DNA of 64,000 nt, from contig JAAYUV010000003.1 in NCBI GenBank assembly GCA_012517475.1, positions 62,001 through 126,000 on the forward strand. Direction: 5' to 3'. Below the pieces are notes generated by a model. That model ran no database searches. It saw nothing but the letters and a program-made list of their open reading frames with translations, and was not told the DNA's origin. Of the stretch, positions 9,273 to 16,675 are shown one piece after another. Source of the stretch: Peptococcaceae bacterium (lineage in GTDB: Bacteria; Bacillota; Desulfitobacteriia; Desulfitobacteriales; Syntrophobotulaceae). Positions within the stretch are counted from its first letter, which is position 1; each line of letters starts with the position of its first letter. The position numbers and the translations under genes were made by a program.

Positions 9273-9848
9273 CTATTTTGACCCTGTTAGTTTTTCCACT
9301 ATCCCAGTAAGTAGTTGATCGTTTTTTTCGACGTACTCCAGCAAAAGGCGTTTTTTTCTTTTATTAAGTTTCCAGAGTTCACCCAAGATTATTTGCTTTT
9401 GAATGGAAACAACCGGGATCTTTATCTCAGCAAGTTTTTTTGCAGAAATCGCCTTGATTGCACTAGATGTCCCGGACAGATGTTCTATCTGCGACAGCAC
9501 ACTTGATTGCTCAAACAAGCACGCCAAGTATTCCGGTACCACATTTGTTTTTGGACGGATAATAAAAAGATTCTGTGATATTGCCGTTGGGTTTGTAATT
9601 TGCGGCGCAACAACTGAAAAATTTGGATTCAGTCTTTTTATTATGACGTCTCCGTTTTTCACAAGCTGGGAAGCCGGGATTTCCTCTTTTTTAAATATTT
9701 TCGAGACTTCTTTTATTTCTCCGCTTTCAGAAAAATTGTTGGGTTGAATATAACGATACTGGAATCCGGCAATCGAATGGTCAATAGAATCTTCAGATAT
9801 TCCGGTAAAAATACTGGCAACGCTGCTAAGCGTTACATTTATTTCCAT
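9273..9848 (-). CDS. Half-length HsdS-like protein (single TRD)
   Basis: A 191-residue protein shaped like one half of an HsdS: one target-recognition domain (about 1-145; note YRYIQPNNFSESGE and NGDVIIKRLNP), then IKIPVVSIQKQIILGELWKL and a basic helical tail. It is the first gene of the restriction operon, just after the promoter. Two such halves could form a symmetric HsdS-like dimer, as known for engineered half-S proteins, giving a second specificity with the same HsdM. It could instead be a regulator or an anti-restriction decoy. Its TRD does not obviously match either TRD of the full HsdS. Confidence 0.82.
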   Translation of the reverse strand: MEINVTLSSVASIFTGISEDSIDHSIAGFQYRYIQPNNFSESGEIKEVSKIFKKEEIPASQLVKNGDVIIKRLNPNFSVVAPQITNPTAISQNLFIIRPKTNVVPEYLACLFEQSSVLSQIEHLSGTSSAIKAISAKKLAEIKIPVVSIQKQIILGELWKLNKRKKRLLLEYVEKNDQLLTGIVEKLTGSK

Positions 9849-9885
9849 ATGGCACCTTCTTTACCATTCTTATACAAGCAAGAAT

Positions 9886-9914
9886 AGGATAACATATTTT
9901 TTTAAAATTGTTAA
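9886..9914 (-). promoter_or_regulatory. Promoter of the restriction-modification operon
   Basis: The minus strand shows TTAACA (9914-9909), a 17-base spacer, and TATCCT (9891-9886) preceded by TGT, an extended -10. The site AAGAAGGTG and the ATG of the half-S gene follow. The upstream DNA is very A+T-rich. Confidence 0.6.
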
Positions 9915-9982
9915 GCATTAACTTTGTTAAAAATTATGTTTTTTAGCGTTATTTATTTTTCTGCTTTATAACAATAACAAAT

Positions 9983-10018
9983 ATGCCGGTTAAATTTTTG
10001 TTCAAATTTAACCGGCAT
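9983..10018. terminator. Perfect 15-bp hairpin, likely bidirectional terminator
   Basis: ATGCCGGTTAAATTT (9983-9997), loop TTGTTC, then its exact complement (10004-10018), with T-rich flanks on both sides. It separates the PadR/hydrolase-remnant transcript from the restriction operon promoter. A closely related hairpin (ACCGGTTAAAG type) occurs at 11207-11240. Confidence 0.7.
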
Positions 10019-10059
10019 TTATTTTCAAATCCGTTTCTATTTCTTTTTGTATCACCTGC

Positions 10060-10206
10060 TCAACCTTCGGGTACTGCTCCATTTCCGCGTGCCGCTCCAT
10101 TTTCCAAAAAGTCATAGATCTTATCCCTTAGGTTAATAAGTGTATGCCCCGCCTCAGGCAGAACAATAATCCGGGCATGCGGCAATAATGCTGCTAACAG
10201 ACTTGA
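10060..10206 (-). pseudogene. C-terminal scrap of an alpha/beta hydrolase
   Basis: In a frame different from the PadR gene, the minus strand reads LLAALLPHARIIVLPEAGHT, then LINLRDKIYDFLENG and a stop at 10060-10062. This is the end of an alpha/beta hydrolase with the catalytic His in EAGHT. An in-frame stop lies immediately upstream (about 10207), so only about 48 codons remain. The PadR gene runs into it and ends inside it. A deletion probably fused the end of padR to the end of a former neighbouring hydrolase gene. Confidence 0.6.
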
Positions 10207-11113
10207 TCAGCCATTTTTCTGCCTCATCTTTCATGGTAAAGACCCTAAAATGATTTCCTTTATTGGTTTCTGCAATAAAATCTCTGAATTTTCCTCTAAT
10301 CATTAATTCGTCAGGGATTACCATTGCGGTCCTAACCTGATAGTTAACCAATTTTTGCAATATCTTACCGGCCAAGCCCGTTCGGAGTTTGAAGAAATCA
10401 TCTGAAAACACTTCAGCGTGGAGCATGAGAAGGTTTGTATCATTTTCCCCGCAAACGGCAATAAGATCCAGGGCATCCTGCTCCGTATCAAGCGGCACTT
10501 TTACAGAAAGACATTCAATATATTTTTGGGAATCTTTCACATTCACTTTGTAATTCATTTTCCGTGTCTCCTCTTTATGACCGATTAGAATTTCCGAGCG
10601 TATTTTTTCCAGCCATTTTAATTCCGTTTCATAAGAAGCAATGATATTTTCATAAATCATTTTCCAAATAAATTCTTCCCGTGGATTTCTCCCCGGGGAA
10701 AAAATCCCTCTCTGCTGCTTTTCTCTTTGCATGAGGATTTGCATTTGAATTTGGTTCTCATACTCAGATAACAAACTGTCAAGTTCCTCGGTTTTTAGTT
10801 GATCGGACCAGGCAAGCTGTATTAAAAATGTTTTTTTCAATTCCGGGGGTTCAGGAGCAGAAAGGACCCATTCTTTTAATTCAGCAAGGCCTTCCTGGGT
10901 GATGGTATAAACCTTTTTTGGGGGAGAGCTTTCCTGGTAATAGGTCTCACTGGTGACAAAACCTTCTTCAAGCAGCTCTACCAGAGCTTTATAAATTTGA
11001 TTATTGTTGCCCGACCAATGCATAAAAGGAGATTCCTGAATAATTTTTTTCAAATCATACCCGGTTAAAGATTTTGAACTTAAAATACCTAAGAGCGCAT
11101 GGTTGATAGACAT
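10154..11113 (-). CDS. PadR-family regulator with C-terminal DUF4180 domain
   Basis: A protein of about 319 residues. I place the start at the ATG at 11113 (MSINHALLGILSSKSLTGYD), with GGAGGG nine bases upstream, not at the ATG at 11155 inside a palindrome. Residues 1-85 are the PadR winged helix (NNQIYKALVELLEEGFV, KKVYTITQEG) and about 90-170 the PadR C-terminal helices. From about 185 a DUF4180-like domain follows (ECLSVKVPLDTEQDALDLI, GLAGKILQKLVNYQVRTAMV). The last 13-15 residues (SSIIAACPDYCSA) are encoded in DNA that in another frame is a hydrolase remnant, so the native C-terminus may have been replaced. It probably represses itself through the palindrome upstream. Confidence 0.85.
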   Translation of the reverse strand: MSINHALLGILSSKSLTGYDLKKIIQESPFMHWSGNNNQIYKALVELLEEGFVTSETYYQESSPPKKVYTITQEGLAELKEWVLSAPEPPELKKTFLIQLAWSDQLKTEELDSLLSEYENQIQMQILMQREKQQRGIFSPGRNPREEFIWKMIYENIIASYETELKWLEKIRSEILIGHKEETRKMNYKVNVKDSQKYIECLSVKVPLDTEQDALDLIAVCGENDTNLLMLHAEVFSDDFFKLRTGLAGKILQKLVNYQVRTAMVIPDELMIRGKFRDFIAETNKGNHFRVFTMKDEAEKWLIKSVSSIIAACPDYCSA

Positions 11114-11124
11114 TGCTTTTATCC

Positions 11125-11170
11125 CTCCACGGTTATCATATGTTATTAATAACATATGATAACCGTGGAG
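11125..11170. promoter_or_regulatory. 46-bp perfect palindrome, probable PadR operator
   Basis: Every base of 11125-11147 pairs with 11148-11170 (center between 11147 and 11148; core ATGTTATTAATAACAT; arms ending CTCCACGG and CCGTGGAG). It sits directly upstream of the padR start and overlaps its ribosome site region. PadR proteins bind AT-rich inverted repeats in their own promoters, so autoregulation is the simplest reading. Confidence 0.65.
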
Positions 11171-11202
11171 TCAATATCTGGGTTTATTTTATTTACATAT
11201 AC

Positions 11203-11240
11203 AAAAAGACCGGTTAAAGTTGCTGTACTTTAGCCGGTCT
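11203..11240 (-). terminator. Terminator after the pyrF-GGDEF pair
   Basis: On the minus strand AGACCGGCTAAAGT pairs with ACTTTAACCGGTCT around a 6-base loop, with one G-T pair, and is followed by TTTTTG. It lies just after the GGDEF stop codon and ends transcription coming from pyrF. Confidence 0.75.
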
Positions 11241-11243
11241 ATT

Positions 11244-12359
11244 CTACAAATCTGTTCTATTTTCATATTCAAACCTGTTTCTGCCGTTCTCTTTGGCCCT
11301 GTACAATTTGGCATCGACACTGCTGATCAGTTCTTCCGAGGATTCCTGGAGGAATTCAGTGATTCCGCCGCTAACTGTAACTTCAATCCCTTTAATGAAG
11401 TTAGTTTTTTCAATTGTGTTCCGTATTCTTTCGGCCAAAACCACTGCATCTTCAGATTTTGTGTCCGGCATAATAATTAAAAACTCGTCTCCTCCATACC
11501 GGCCGATTACATCAGTGGTTCTGCATGTTGAATTTAAGATTTGAGCCACTTTGATGATCACATCATCCCCTGCCTGGTGTCCAAACCGATCATTGATTTC
11601 TTTAAAATGATCAATATCAATCATGATCAATGACAATGGATAATGAATGCGCTTAGCCCTTTCTATTTCATCGGTTAACCGAAGAAATATATTTTCATGA
11701 TTTAATAATAAAGTCATGGAATCACGCATGACCAGGTCTTTCAATTCCAAATTTATTTCCTCAATAGTTTTTTTGTCCGTAAAGGACATGATTTTCATTC
11801 TATACACCATTCTGCTCATAATCCAGCCAAGGATATTCATAATCAATGCATTGATCCGCAGTATCTCGACCGCCTGAGGATTCGGTTGATAATAAGGCAA
11901 TGCCAGAAAGAAAACAAAATACACCGAAAAAAACAAAATGGAACTGACAACAGGCGGAGTATAGACAAAAACAGAAAGCCCAAATACGGCCATAATATAG
12001 GGGTTAATGGAAGCAAATTGGTTCTGGGGAAGAATGCTTAAGGCACATCCAAAAAGCATTACAGCCACTATGTAAATAAATTGAACACACCGCACGAAAT
12101 ATTTATGATATTTTTCCTGATTCCTATACGTCTTCCAAATAAGCGGAAAGTAAAGAATATTAAAGATAATAAAGGAAATAACAAGCGGACATGTGTTAAA
12201 AATTGAGCCGCGGAAAAAGACCAATAAAATACTTTCTGAAATCATTAAAATCAAAGAGATCATCACAAATCTGAATGAATTCTCTTGACAAACATTTCTT
12301 GAAAATTCTTCTTTCATTTCCTTTGGCACGCGTGTAATCAGATCAATAACGTTTTTCAC
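11244..12359 (-). CDS. Membrane-anchored GGDEF protein (probable diguanylate cyclase)
   Basis: About 371 residues from a GTG at 12359 preceded by GGGGA; an ATG at 12428 would overlap pyrF and lacks a clear ribosome site. The N-terminal half has about five to six hydrophobic segments (for example PLVISFIIFNILYFPLIW and VVSSILFFSVYFVFFLALPY). The C-terminal half is a GGDEF domain with an intact active site, GRYGGDEFLI, preceded by MIDIDHFKEINDRFGHQAGD. It should make cyclic di-GMP from GTP at the membrane. I do not see the RxxD inhibitory site clearly. It follows pyrF by 49 bases on the same strand and shares its terminator. Confidence 0.9.
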   Translation of the reverse strand: MKNVIDLITRVPKEMKEEFSRNVCQENSFRFVMISLILMISESILLVFFRGSIFNTCPLVISFIIFNILYFPLIWKTYRNQEKYHKYFVRCVQFIYIVAVMLFGCALSILPQNQFASINPYIMAVFGLSVFVYTPPVVSSILFFSVYFVFFLALPYYQPNPQAVEILRINALIMNILGWIMSRMVYRMKIMSFTDKKTIEEINLELKDLVMRDSMTLLLNHENIFLRLTDEIERAKRIHYPLSLIMIDIDHFKEINDRFGHQAGDDVIIKVAQILNSTCRTTDVIGRYGGDEFLIIMPDTKSEDAVVLAERIRNTIEKTNFIKGIEVTVSGGITEFLQESSEELISSVDAKLYRAKENGRNRFEYENRTDL

Positions 12360-12408
12360 AATTATTCCCCACTTATTACAGGTCAAGTAAGAGGACATAC
12401 CGCTATAT

Positions 12409-13101
12409 CTAATCCCATAGCCTATCAAGAGCTTCCCTGGGGCTCTCGGCCATTGTAATCGGCCTGCCTACAACCAGATAGGAACTGCCTGCCTCCAGAG
12501 CTTTACGGGGAGTAAGAACACGGACCTGATCATTTTTTTCGCTCCATTCCGGACGGATTCCGGGAGTTACCAGAAGAAATTCCGAACCGCATTCCTGACG
12601 CAGGATTTTTGCTTCCTGGGCAGATGCCACCACTCCATCCAAAGCCGCTTTCCGGGCAAGCTTGGCCAGTCTTACGACCTGCTGCTCTGTACCGTTCTGA
12701 ACGCCGATTGCAGAAAGTTCCTGTTCTCCCATACTGGTTAATACCGTAACCCCGATGATTTTCTTTCCTGCCCTGTGGCAGACTTCTGCAGACCTGGCCA
12801 TCATTTCATAACCGCCGCTGCAGTGAACATTGATCATATCTACCCCGGAAGCTGTGAGGACTCTCATGGTCTTCTCCACCGTAGTCGGGATATCATGCAG
12901 TTTCAGATCCAAGAAGATTTGAAAACCCAGTTTCTTGAACTCTTCGATCAGGTTGAGCCCGGACAGGGCATACAGCTCCAGCCCCACCTTCAGCCAGCAA
13001 CCGCTTCCAGCCAGTTCTTGAGCAAGCCCAAGCGCCTTTTCCCTGGAATCGACATCTAAAGCTACGATGACTTTCTCATTTAGTTTTAAAGATTCTGTCA
13101 T
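12409..13101 (-). CDS. pyrF: Orotidine 5'-phosphate decarboxylase
   Basis: A 230-residue enzyme, the last step of de novo UMP synthesis. It contains the N-terminal VALDVDSREKALGLAQ, the catalytic LDLKLHDIPTTVEKT (DxKxxDI) near residue 65, TPGIRPEW, and YLVVGRPIT at the phosphate loop. The length is typical. It belongs to the pyr operon but is separated from pyrD by an AlbA_2-type gene and a palindromic repeat, so its expression may no longer depend fully on the upstream attenuators. Confidence 0.97.
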   Translation of the reverse strand: MTESLKLNEKVIVALDVDSREKALGLAQELAGSGCWLKVGLELYALSGLNLIEEFKKLGFQIFLDLKLHDIPTTVEKTMRVLTASGVDMINVHCSGGYEMMARSAEVCHRAGKKIIGVTVLTSMGEQELSAIGVQNGTEQQVVRLAKLARKAALDGVVASAQEAKILRQECGSEFLLVTPGIRPEWSEKNDQVRVLTPRKALEAGSSYLVVGRPITMAESPREALDRLWD

Positions 13102-13206
13102 AGTTTTGTTTTCCTTTCATCAATACAAAGTAGAATAGGAACGGCCTTAAGCATGTTATTAGCGAGTAATAGCAAAAAATGCACCGATATAATTTAGAGC
13201 CTATTC

Positions 13207-13431
13207 CTAGTAGATCGATTCGTAAATCGTGTTAATATATTGACATCAATTCGTTTTATCCGGGCAGGTCTCTGTAATGGATAGACGCTTTCGGCAGATT
13301 GCGCCGTCCGTGGCGCAAACAGCCGCGCTCCGCATCCGTGCTCCGCTTGACGCTATCCATCCATTACAGAGACTAATCTGGGGTTAGTGAAAGTTTTTTT
13401 AGTTATCACTACTTTGGAATCGATCTACTAG
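13207..13431. repeat. 15-bp inverted repeats bracketing palindromic element A
   Basis: CTAGTAGATCGATTC at 13207-13221 is exactly inverted as GAATCGATCTACTAG at 13417-13431. Together they enclose 195 bases containing element A (13266-13376). The layout resembles a 225-bp MITE-like insertion with terminal inverted repeats, but I see no clear target duplication. The rest of the gap upstream of pyrF (13102-13206) is A+T-rich and holds no gene. Confidence 0.55.
13266..13376 (+). repeat. Nested-palindrome element, copy A
   Basis: The outer stem GTCTCTGTAATGG (13268-13280) pairs with CCATTACAGAGAC (13361-13373). Inside is the family core: ACGCTTTCGGCAGATTGCG..., an inner hairpin TTGCGCC/GGCGCAA with loop GTCCGT, then AGCCGCGCTCCGCATCC and TGCTCCGCTTGACGCT. 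Taken as the reference orientation. It lies between pyrF and the AlbA_2-type gene. Confidence 0.8.
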
Positions 13432-13469
13432 TTAATAAAAGTAGTTATATACCGAAGTTAAAAGTAGTA

Positions 13470-14861
13470 TTACTCTTGGAACTGATTATAAAACTGTGCT
13501 CCTGGTAGATAGAATGCTTTAGTATTAAGCACACCACCGCCAGGCATACCCCTACGTAAACGTTCTTGCCGCACCCAACGTTTTAATAATGCTGATGCCT
13601 TTACGGCATCTAGAATTCCTGTAACTTCCCTAAGCTCTTTGTTAGTTATTTGGCCATTTCTAATTATATATTCTTTCGTCATAACCCAAAGGTCTCCTCT
13701 AGGTTCATGAACTAAACGAACACTAACACGATTTCTATCATTTTCAAATTCAGGATCTTTTAGAAAAGCTCTTTCCATACTGGTGTAAATAGTTCTTATA
13801 CCATCACCTAAATCTCGGTTATATGTTTTTGGATATCTTGCTAACATACGCACAATATTTGGATTTCTACTATGTCTACTTGTCTTCATTTCCTCAATTG
13901 TCATATTACCTGGTAGAGGTCCTGGACTAATAATTTCTAGCTTTCTGTCGAAAATTCTCACTTGTATATCATCAGACACTGAATAATCTCTATGAATTAC
14001 TGCATTTACTAAAGCTTCTTTTAAGGCTGTTTCAGGATATTTTGCTTTCTGCGCCTGAAGTGAATCTTGAAGAAAACTTATTGTTTGATCTATTTGCATG
14101 TCTAGGGAACCTTCTATTGAAACAGGTCTATTCACCAAGTTTTCTCCAATTGGCTCTGAATCACCTTTATAATGTGAGACTCTTACAGAACATTTTCTTC
14201 CTAGTGCTACTGGCGGATTTTCATGGAAAAGTAAGATAGCACAGCGTCTTAATACTAGCCTTCCGTCTTTAATGACTGCAAGTCCATTTTTTAGCATAAA
14301 ATCATTCGCAGAACCCAATACTTTTAAGTGATCCATAATTTGAGTAACTTTTTGTTGGTCTAAATCCTGTAATGCTATCCAGTCTATTAGATCAGCTTCG
14401 GCAGAAGCAGCCCCTCTTCTATACTGTAAATTGCGAATTTCTTCCGCAGACAGTATTCGATTACTACTTCCCACACGTTGATATGTGCCTCTATCTATAA
14501 CAGTGTGAACTTCTAAACTTGGCCTTATGTGTAAAACTAGTAAGAAATCGTTAATATTATTAATATTTCGAATCCTAACCTGTTCTATTGTGTAGTATTC
14601 TTCTCTCAAGGGAGGCATAAGCCTAGATTTTAGTAAGGCTAATACCTCATCAACGTTTTGTTTATTTTCGGATACCCCATATAAACGATTTGGTCCTTGT
14701 GCCTTTTTCTCGTCCTCCAGTCCATATACAAATTTACCTCCATCAGTATTTGCAAAAGCCGATAGGGTCACCAATACTTCTGAAGGATTCTTAAGAACGC
14801 GTTTGGCTTCAAAAAAGTCACCCTCTTTCTCTAAAAGAAGTGATTCTACAGAGGTTCCCAT
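13470..14861 (-). CDS. AlbA_2 / HATPase_c_4 domain protein inserted in the pyr operon
   Basis: A 463-residue protein. Residues about 10-130 form an AlbA_2 (Schlafen-type) domain: EGDFFEAKRVLKNPSEVL, LSAFANTDGGKFVYGLED, and GTYQRVGSSNR. About 270-370 form a GHKL ATP-binding domain: ALKEALVNAVIHRDYS and LEIISPGPLPGNMT. A winged helix follows. Such proteins are predicted transcription regulators or defence-related ATPases; no substrate is known. The start has GGAAGGGGGGAG. Its DNA is visibly richer in A+T than the pyr genes on either side, and it interrupts the pyrD-pyrF order, both suggesting acquisition. It appears intact. Confidence 0.87.
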   Translation of the reverse strand: MGTSVESLLLEKEGDFFEAKRVLKNPSEVLVTLSAFANTDGGKFVYGLEDEKKAQGPNRLYGVSENKQNVDEVLALLKSRLMPPLREEYYTIEQVRIRNINNINDFLLVLHIRPSLEVHTVIDRGTYQRVGSSNRILSAEEIRNLQYRRGAASAEADLIDWIALQDLDQQKVTQIMDHLKVLGSANDFMLKNGLAVIKDGRLVLRRCAILLFHENPPVALGRKCSVRVSHYKGDSEPIGENLVNRPVSIEGSLDMQIDQTISFLQDSLQAQKAKYPETALKEALVNAVIHRDYSVSDDIQVRIFDRKLEIISPGPLPGNMTIEEMKTSRHSRNPNIVRMLARYPKTYNRDLGDGIRTIYTSMERAFLKDPEFENDRNRVSVRLVHEPRGDLWVMTKEYIIRNGQITNKELREVTGILDAVKASALLKRWVRQERLRRGMPGGGVLNTKAFYLPGAQFYNQFQE

Positions 14862-14923
14862 ACTTACTCCCCCCTTCCAACTATTAGTACAACATCTTTC
14901 TATTAATAAGATTTCTCAGTTTA

Positions 14924-15838
14924 TTAATGTGCCAGTCCGACCAGTTCCCTCACCGAACCATAGCCCTTTTTCAGGCAATACTCTTCCATGCCGCTCAGAA
15001 TATCGACCGGTGCCATGGGATTTACAAAGTTGACTGTACCCAGACTCACCGCACTTGCTCCTGCCAGCATGAATTCTATGGCATCCTGCCAGGTTGAGAT
15101 CCCGCCCATCCCAATGATGGGAAGGTTTACCGCTTCGTAAACCTGGTAAACCATCCGAACCGCGACCGGCCGGATTGCAGGTCCCGACAAGCCGCCCATT
15201 TTATTGGCCAGAAGTGGTTTTTGCGTGTGGATATCAATGCTCATACCCAAGAGGGTATTAATAAGGGATATACCGTCTGCCCCGCCGCTTTCCACCGCTC
15301 TGGCCATCTCTCCGATATCCGTAACATTTGGAGAAAGCTTGGCGATAACCGGTAAGTTTGTGTTCTTCCTCACTACGGTGATGACCTCTTCCGCACTTTT
15401 AGGATTCGTACCAAATGCCATACCCCCATGTTTGATATTGGGGCAGGAGATATTTACTTCCAAAGCGGCTATACAGGAATCCTTCTGGAATGCGGCTGCC
15501 ATAAGAGCATAATCATCCAGAGAGAACCCGGAAATATTAACGATTACTGCCGTATCAAGGGATTCCAGCTTAGGCAGATAGGATTTTTTGAATTCCTCCA
15601 ACCCGGGGTTTTCTAACCCTACTGAATTTAAGAGACCGGATGGGGTTTCCGCTAATCTTGGGACCGGATTTCCAAGTCTGGGCAGGGGAGTTATTCCTTT
15701 GACGGTAATTCCGCCGAGGAAAGAAACCGGACAATAGGGTGCATATTCCTCACCAAAACCGTAGGTTCCGGAAGAAGTCAGGATCGGGTTCCTTAGTTTC
15801 ATCCCCGCCAGTTCTGTTGTCATATCAACTTTTTGCAT
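14924..15838 (-). CDS. pyrD: Dihydroorotate dehydrogenase class 1B, catalytic subunit
   Basis: A 304-residue FMN enzyme oxidising dihydroorotate to orotate. It shows SSGTYGFGEEYAPYC, GLLNSVGLENPG, the active-site loop NISCPNIKHGG (Cys base, class 1B type), and FMN phosphate residues in GMGGISTWQDAIEFMLAGA. It overlaps pyrK by 14 bases and starts after GGAGGTGGTCTGGG. Together they form the NAD-linked PyrD-PyrK complex typical of Firmicutes. Confidence 0.97.
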   Translation of the reverse strand: MQKVDMTTELAGMKLRNPILTSSGTYGFGEEYAPYCPVSFLGGITVKGITPLPRLGNPVPRLAETPSGLLNSVGLENPGLEEFKKSYLPKLESLDTAVIVNISGFSLDDYALMAAAFQKDSCIAALEVNISCPNIKHGGMAFGTNPKSAEEVITVVRKNTNLPVIAKLSPNVTDIGEMARAVESGGADGISLINTLLGMSIDIHTQKPLLANKMGGLSGPAIRPVAVRMVYQVYEAVNLPIIGMGGISTWQDAIEFMLAGASAVSLGTVNFVNPMAPVDILSGMEEYCLKKGYGSVRELVGLAH

Positions 15839-16652
15839 CCCAGACCACCTCCTCGGCTTTTAAAACAGGCCCCTCTTTGCAGACTCTTTTTCTTTTTAGA
15901 TTCCCGTCCTCTCCCTTTACCGTACAGACACATCCTAAACAGGCCCCGATACCGCAAGCCATTCGTTCCTCAAGCGATACTTCCAGGGGGATATTATTCT
16001 TCAGGCAGATTTCCGCCGCTGCTTTTAACATCCCTTTGGGACCACAGGCTGCGGCCGCAAGAAGATGGTTATGATTCAAATCTGCAAATCCGGAATCCCG
16101 GATACCCGCCTGCAAAAGATCCGTCACCAATCCCTGATGTCCCAGGCTTCCGTCCATCGTGGAAATCTTCAAATTTACACCCGTATTCAGGATGTATTTC
16201 AGATCTGCGCTTTCCAGGAAATCAATATTCTCGCCACCCCAAAAGAGATGGATTTTGACCTGCTCCCGGTCTACAGCCTGGATGAGCGAGTAAAGCGGGA
16301 ACACTCCAATCCCTCCGGCAATAAGCAACAATTCTCCTTTTTGAGGAATGGTAAATCCCGTACCTAATGGTCCAAGCACACTTATATAGTCATTCTCTTT
16401 AAACCGGGTTAAAAGATCAGTCCCTCTTCCCACTACTTTATAGTAGATCGTGACCTCCTCTTTTACCCTGTTGATTCCCGCAATACTTAACGGCCTCCTG
16501 AGAAGGGGGTCCTGGGTTGCCGATACTTGGATATGAAGAAATTGGCCAGGTTGTGCGGTTTTGGAAATCTGACCGCTTAATACGAGCTTATAGATTCCCT
16601 GAGAGGGATGCCCAATAAGCCTGTTTTCGACGACTCTTTGTTTCAGGTACAT
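15825..16652 (-). CDS. pyrK: Dihydroorotate dehydrogenase electron transfer subunit
   Basis: A 275-residue FAD and [2Fe-2S] protein. The FAD site has DPLLRRPLSIAG, the NAD-binding region has LLIAGGIGVFPLYSL, and the cluster ligands lie in ERMACGIGACLGCVC with a fourth Cys in KRKRVCKEGP. It passes electrons from PyrD FMN to NAD+. It is 23 bases downstream of carB and overlaps pyrD. Confidence 0.96.
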   Translation of the reverse strand: MYLKQRVVENRLIGHPSQGIYKLVLSGQISKTAQPGQFLHIQVSATQDPLLRRPLSIAGINRVKEEVTIYYKVVGRGTDLLTRFKENDYISVLGPLGTGFTIPQKGELLLIAGGIGVFPLYSLIQAVDREQVKIHLFWGGENIDFLESADLKYILNTGVNLKISTMDGSLGHQGLVTDLLQAGIRDSGFADLNHNHLLAAAACGPKGMLKAAAEICLKNNIPLEVSLEERMACGIGACLGCVCTVKGEDGNLKRKRVCKEGPVLKAEEVVWDAKS

Positions 16653-16675
16653 AACTTGACCGCCCTTCTTTGTTA

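Noticed and set aside
13266-13376. Known riboswitch, T-box or tRNA in the repeat elements.
   Set aside because: No T-box sequence, tRNA arms or recognised aptamer core; both orientations relative to the neighbouring genes occur.
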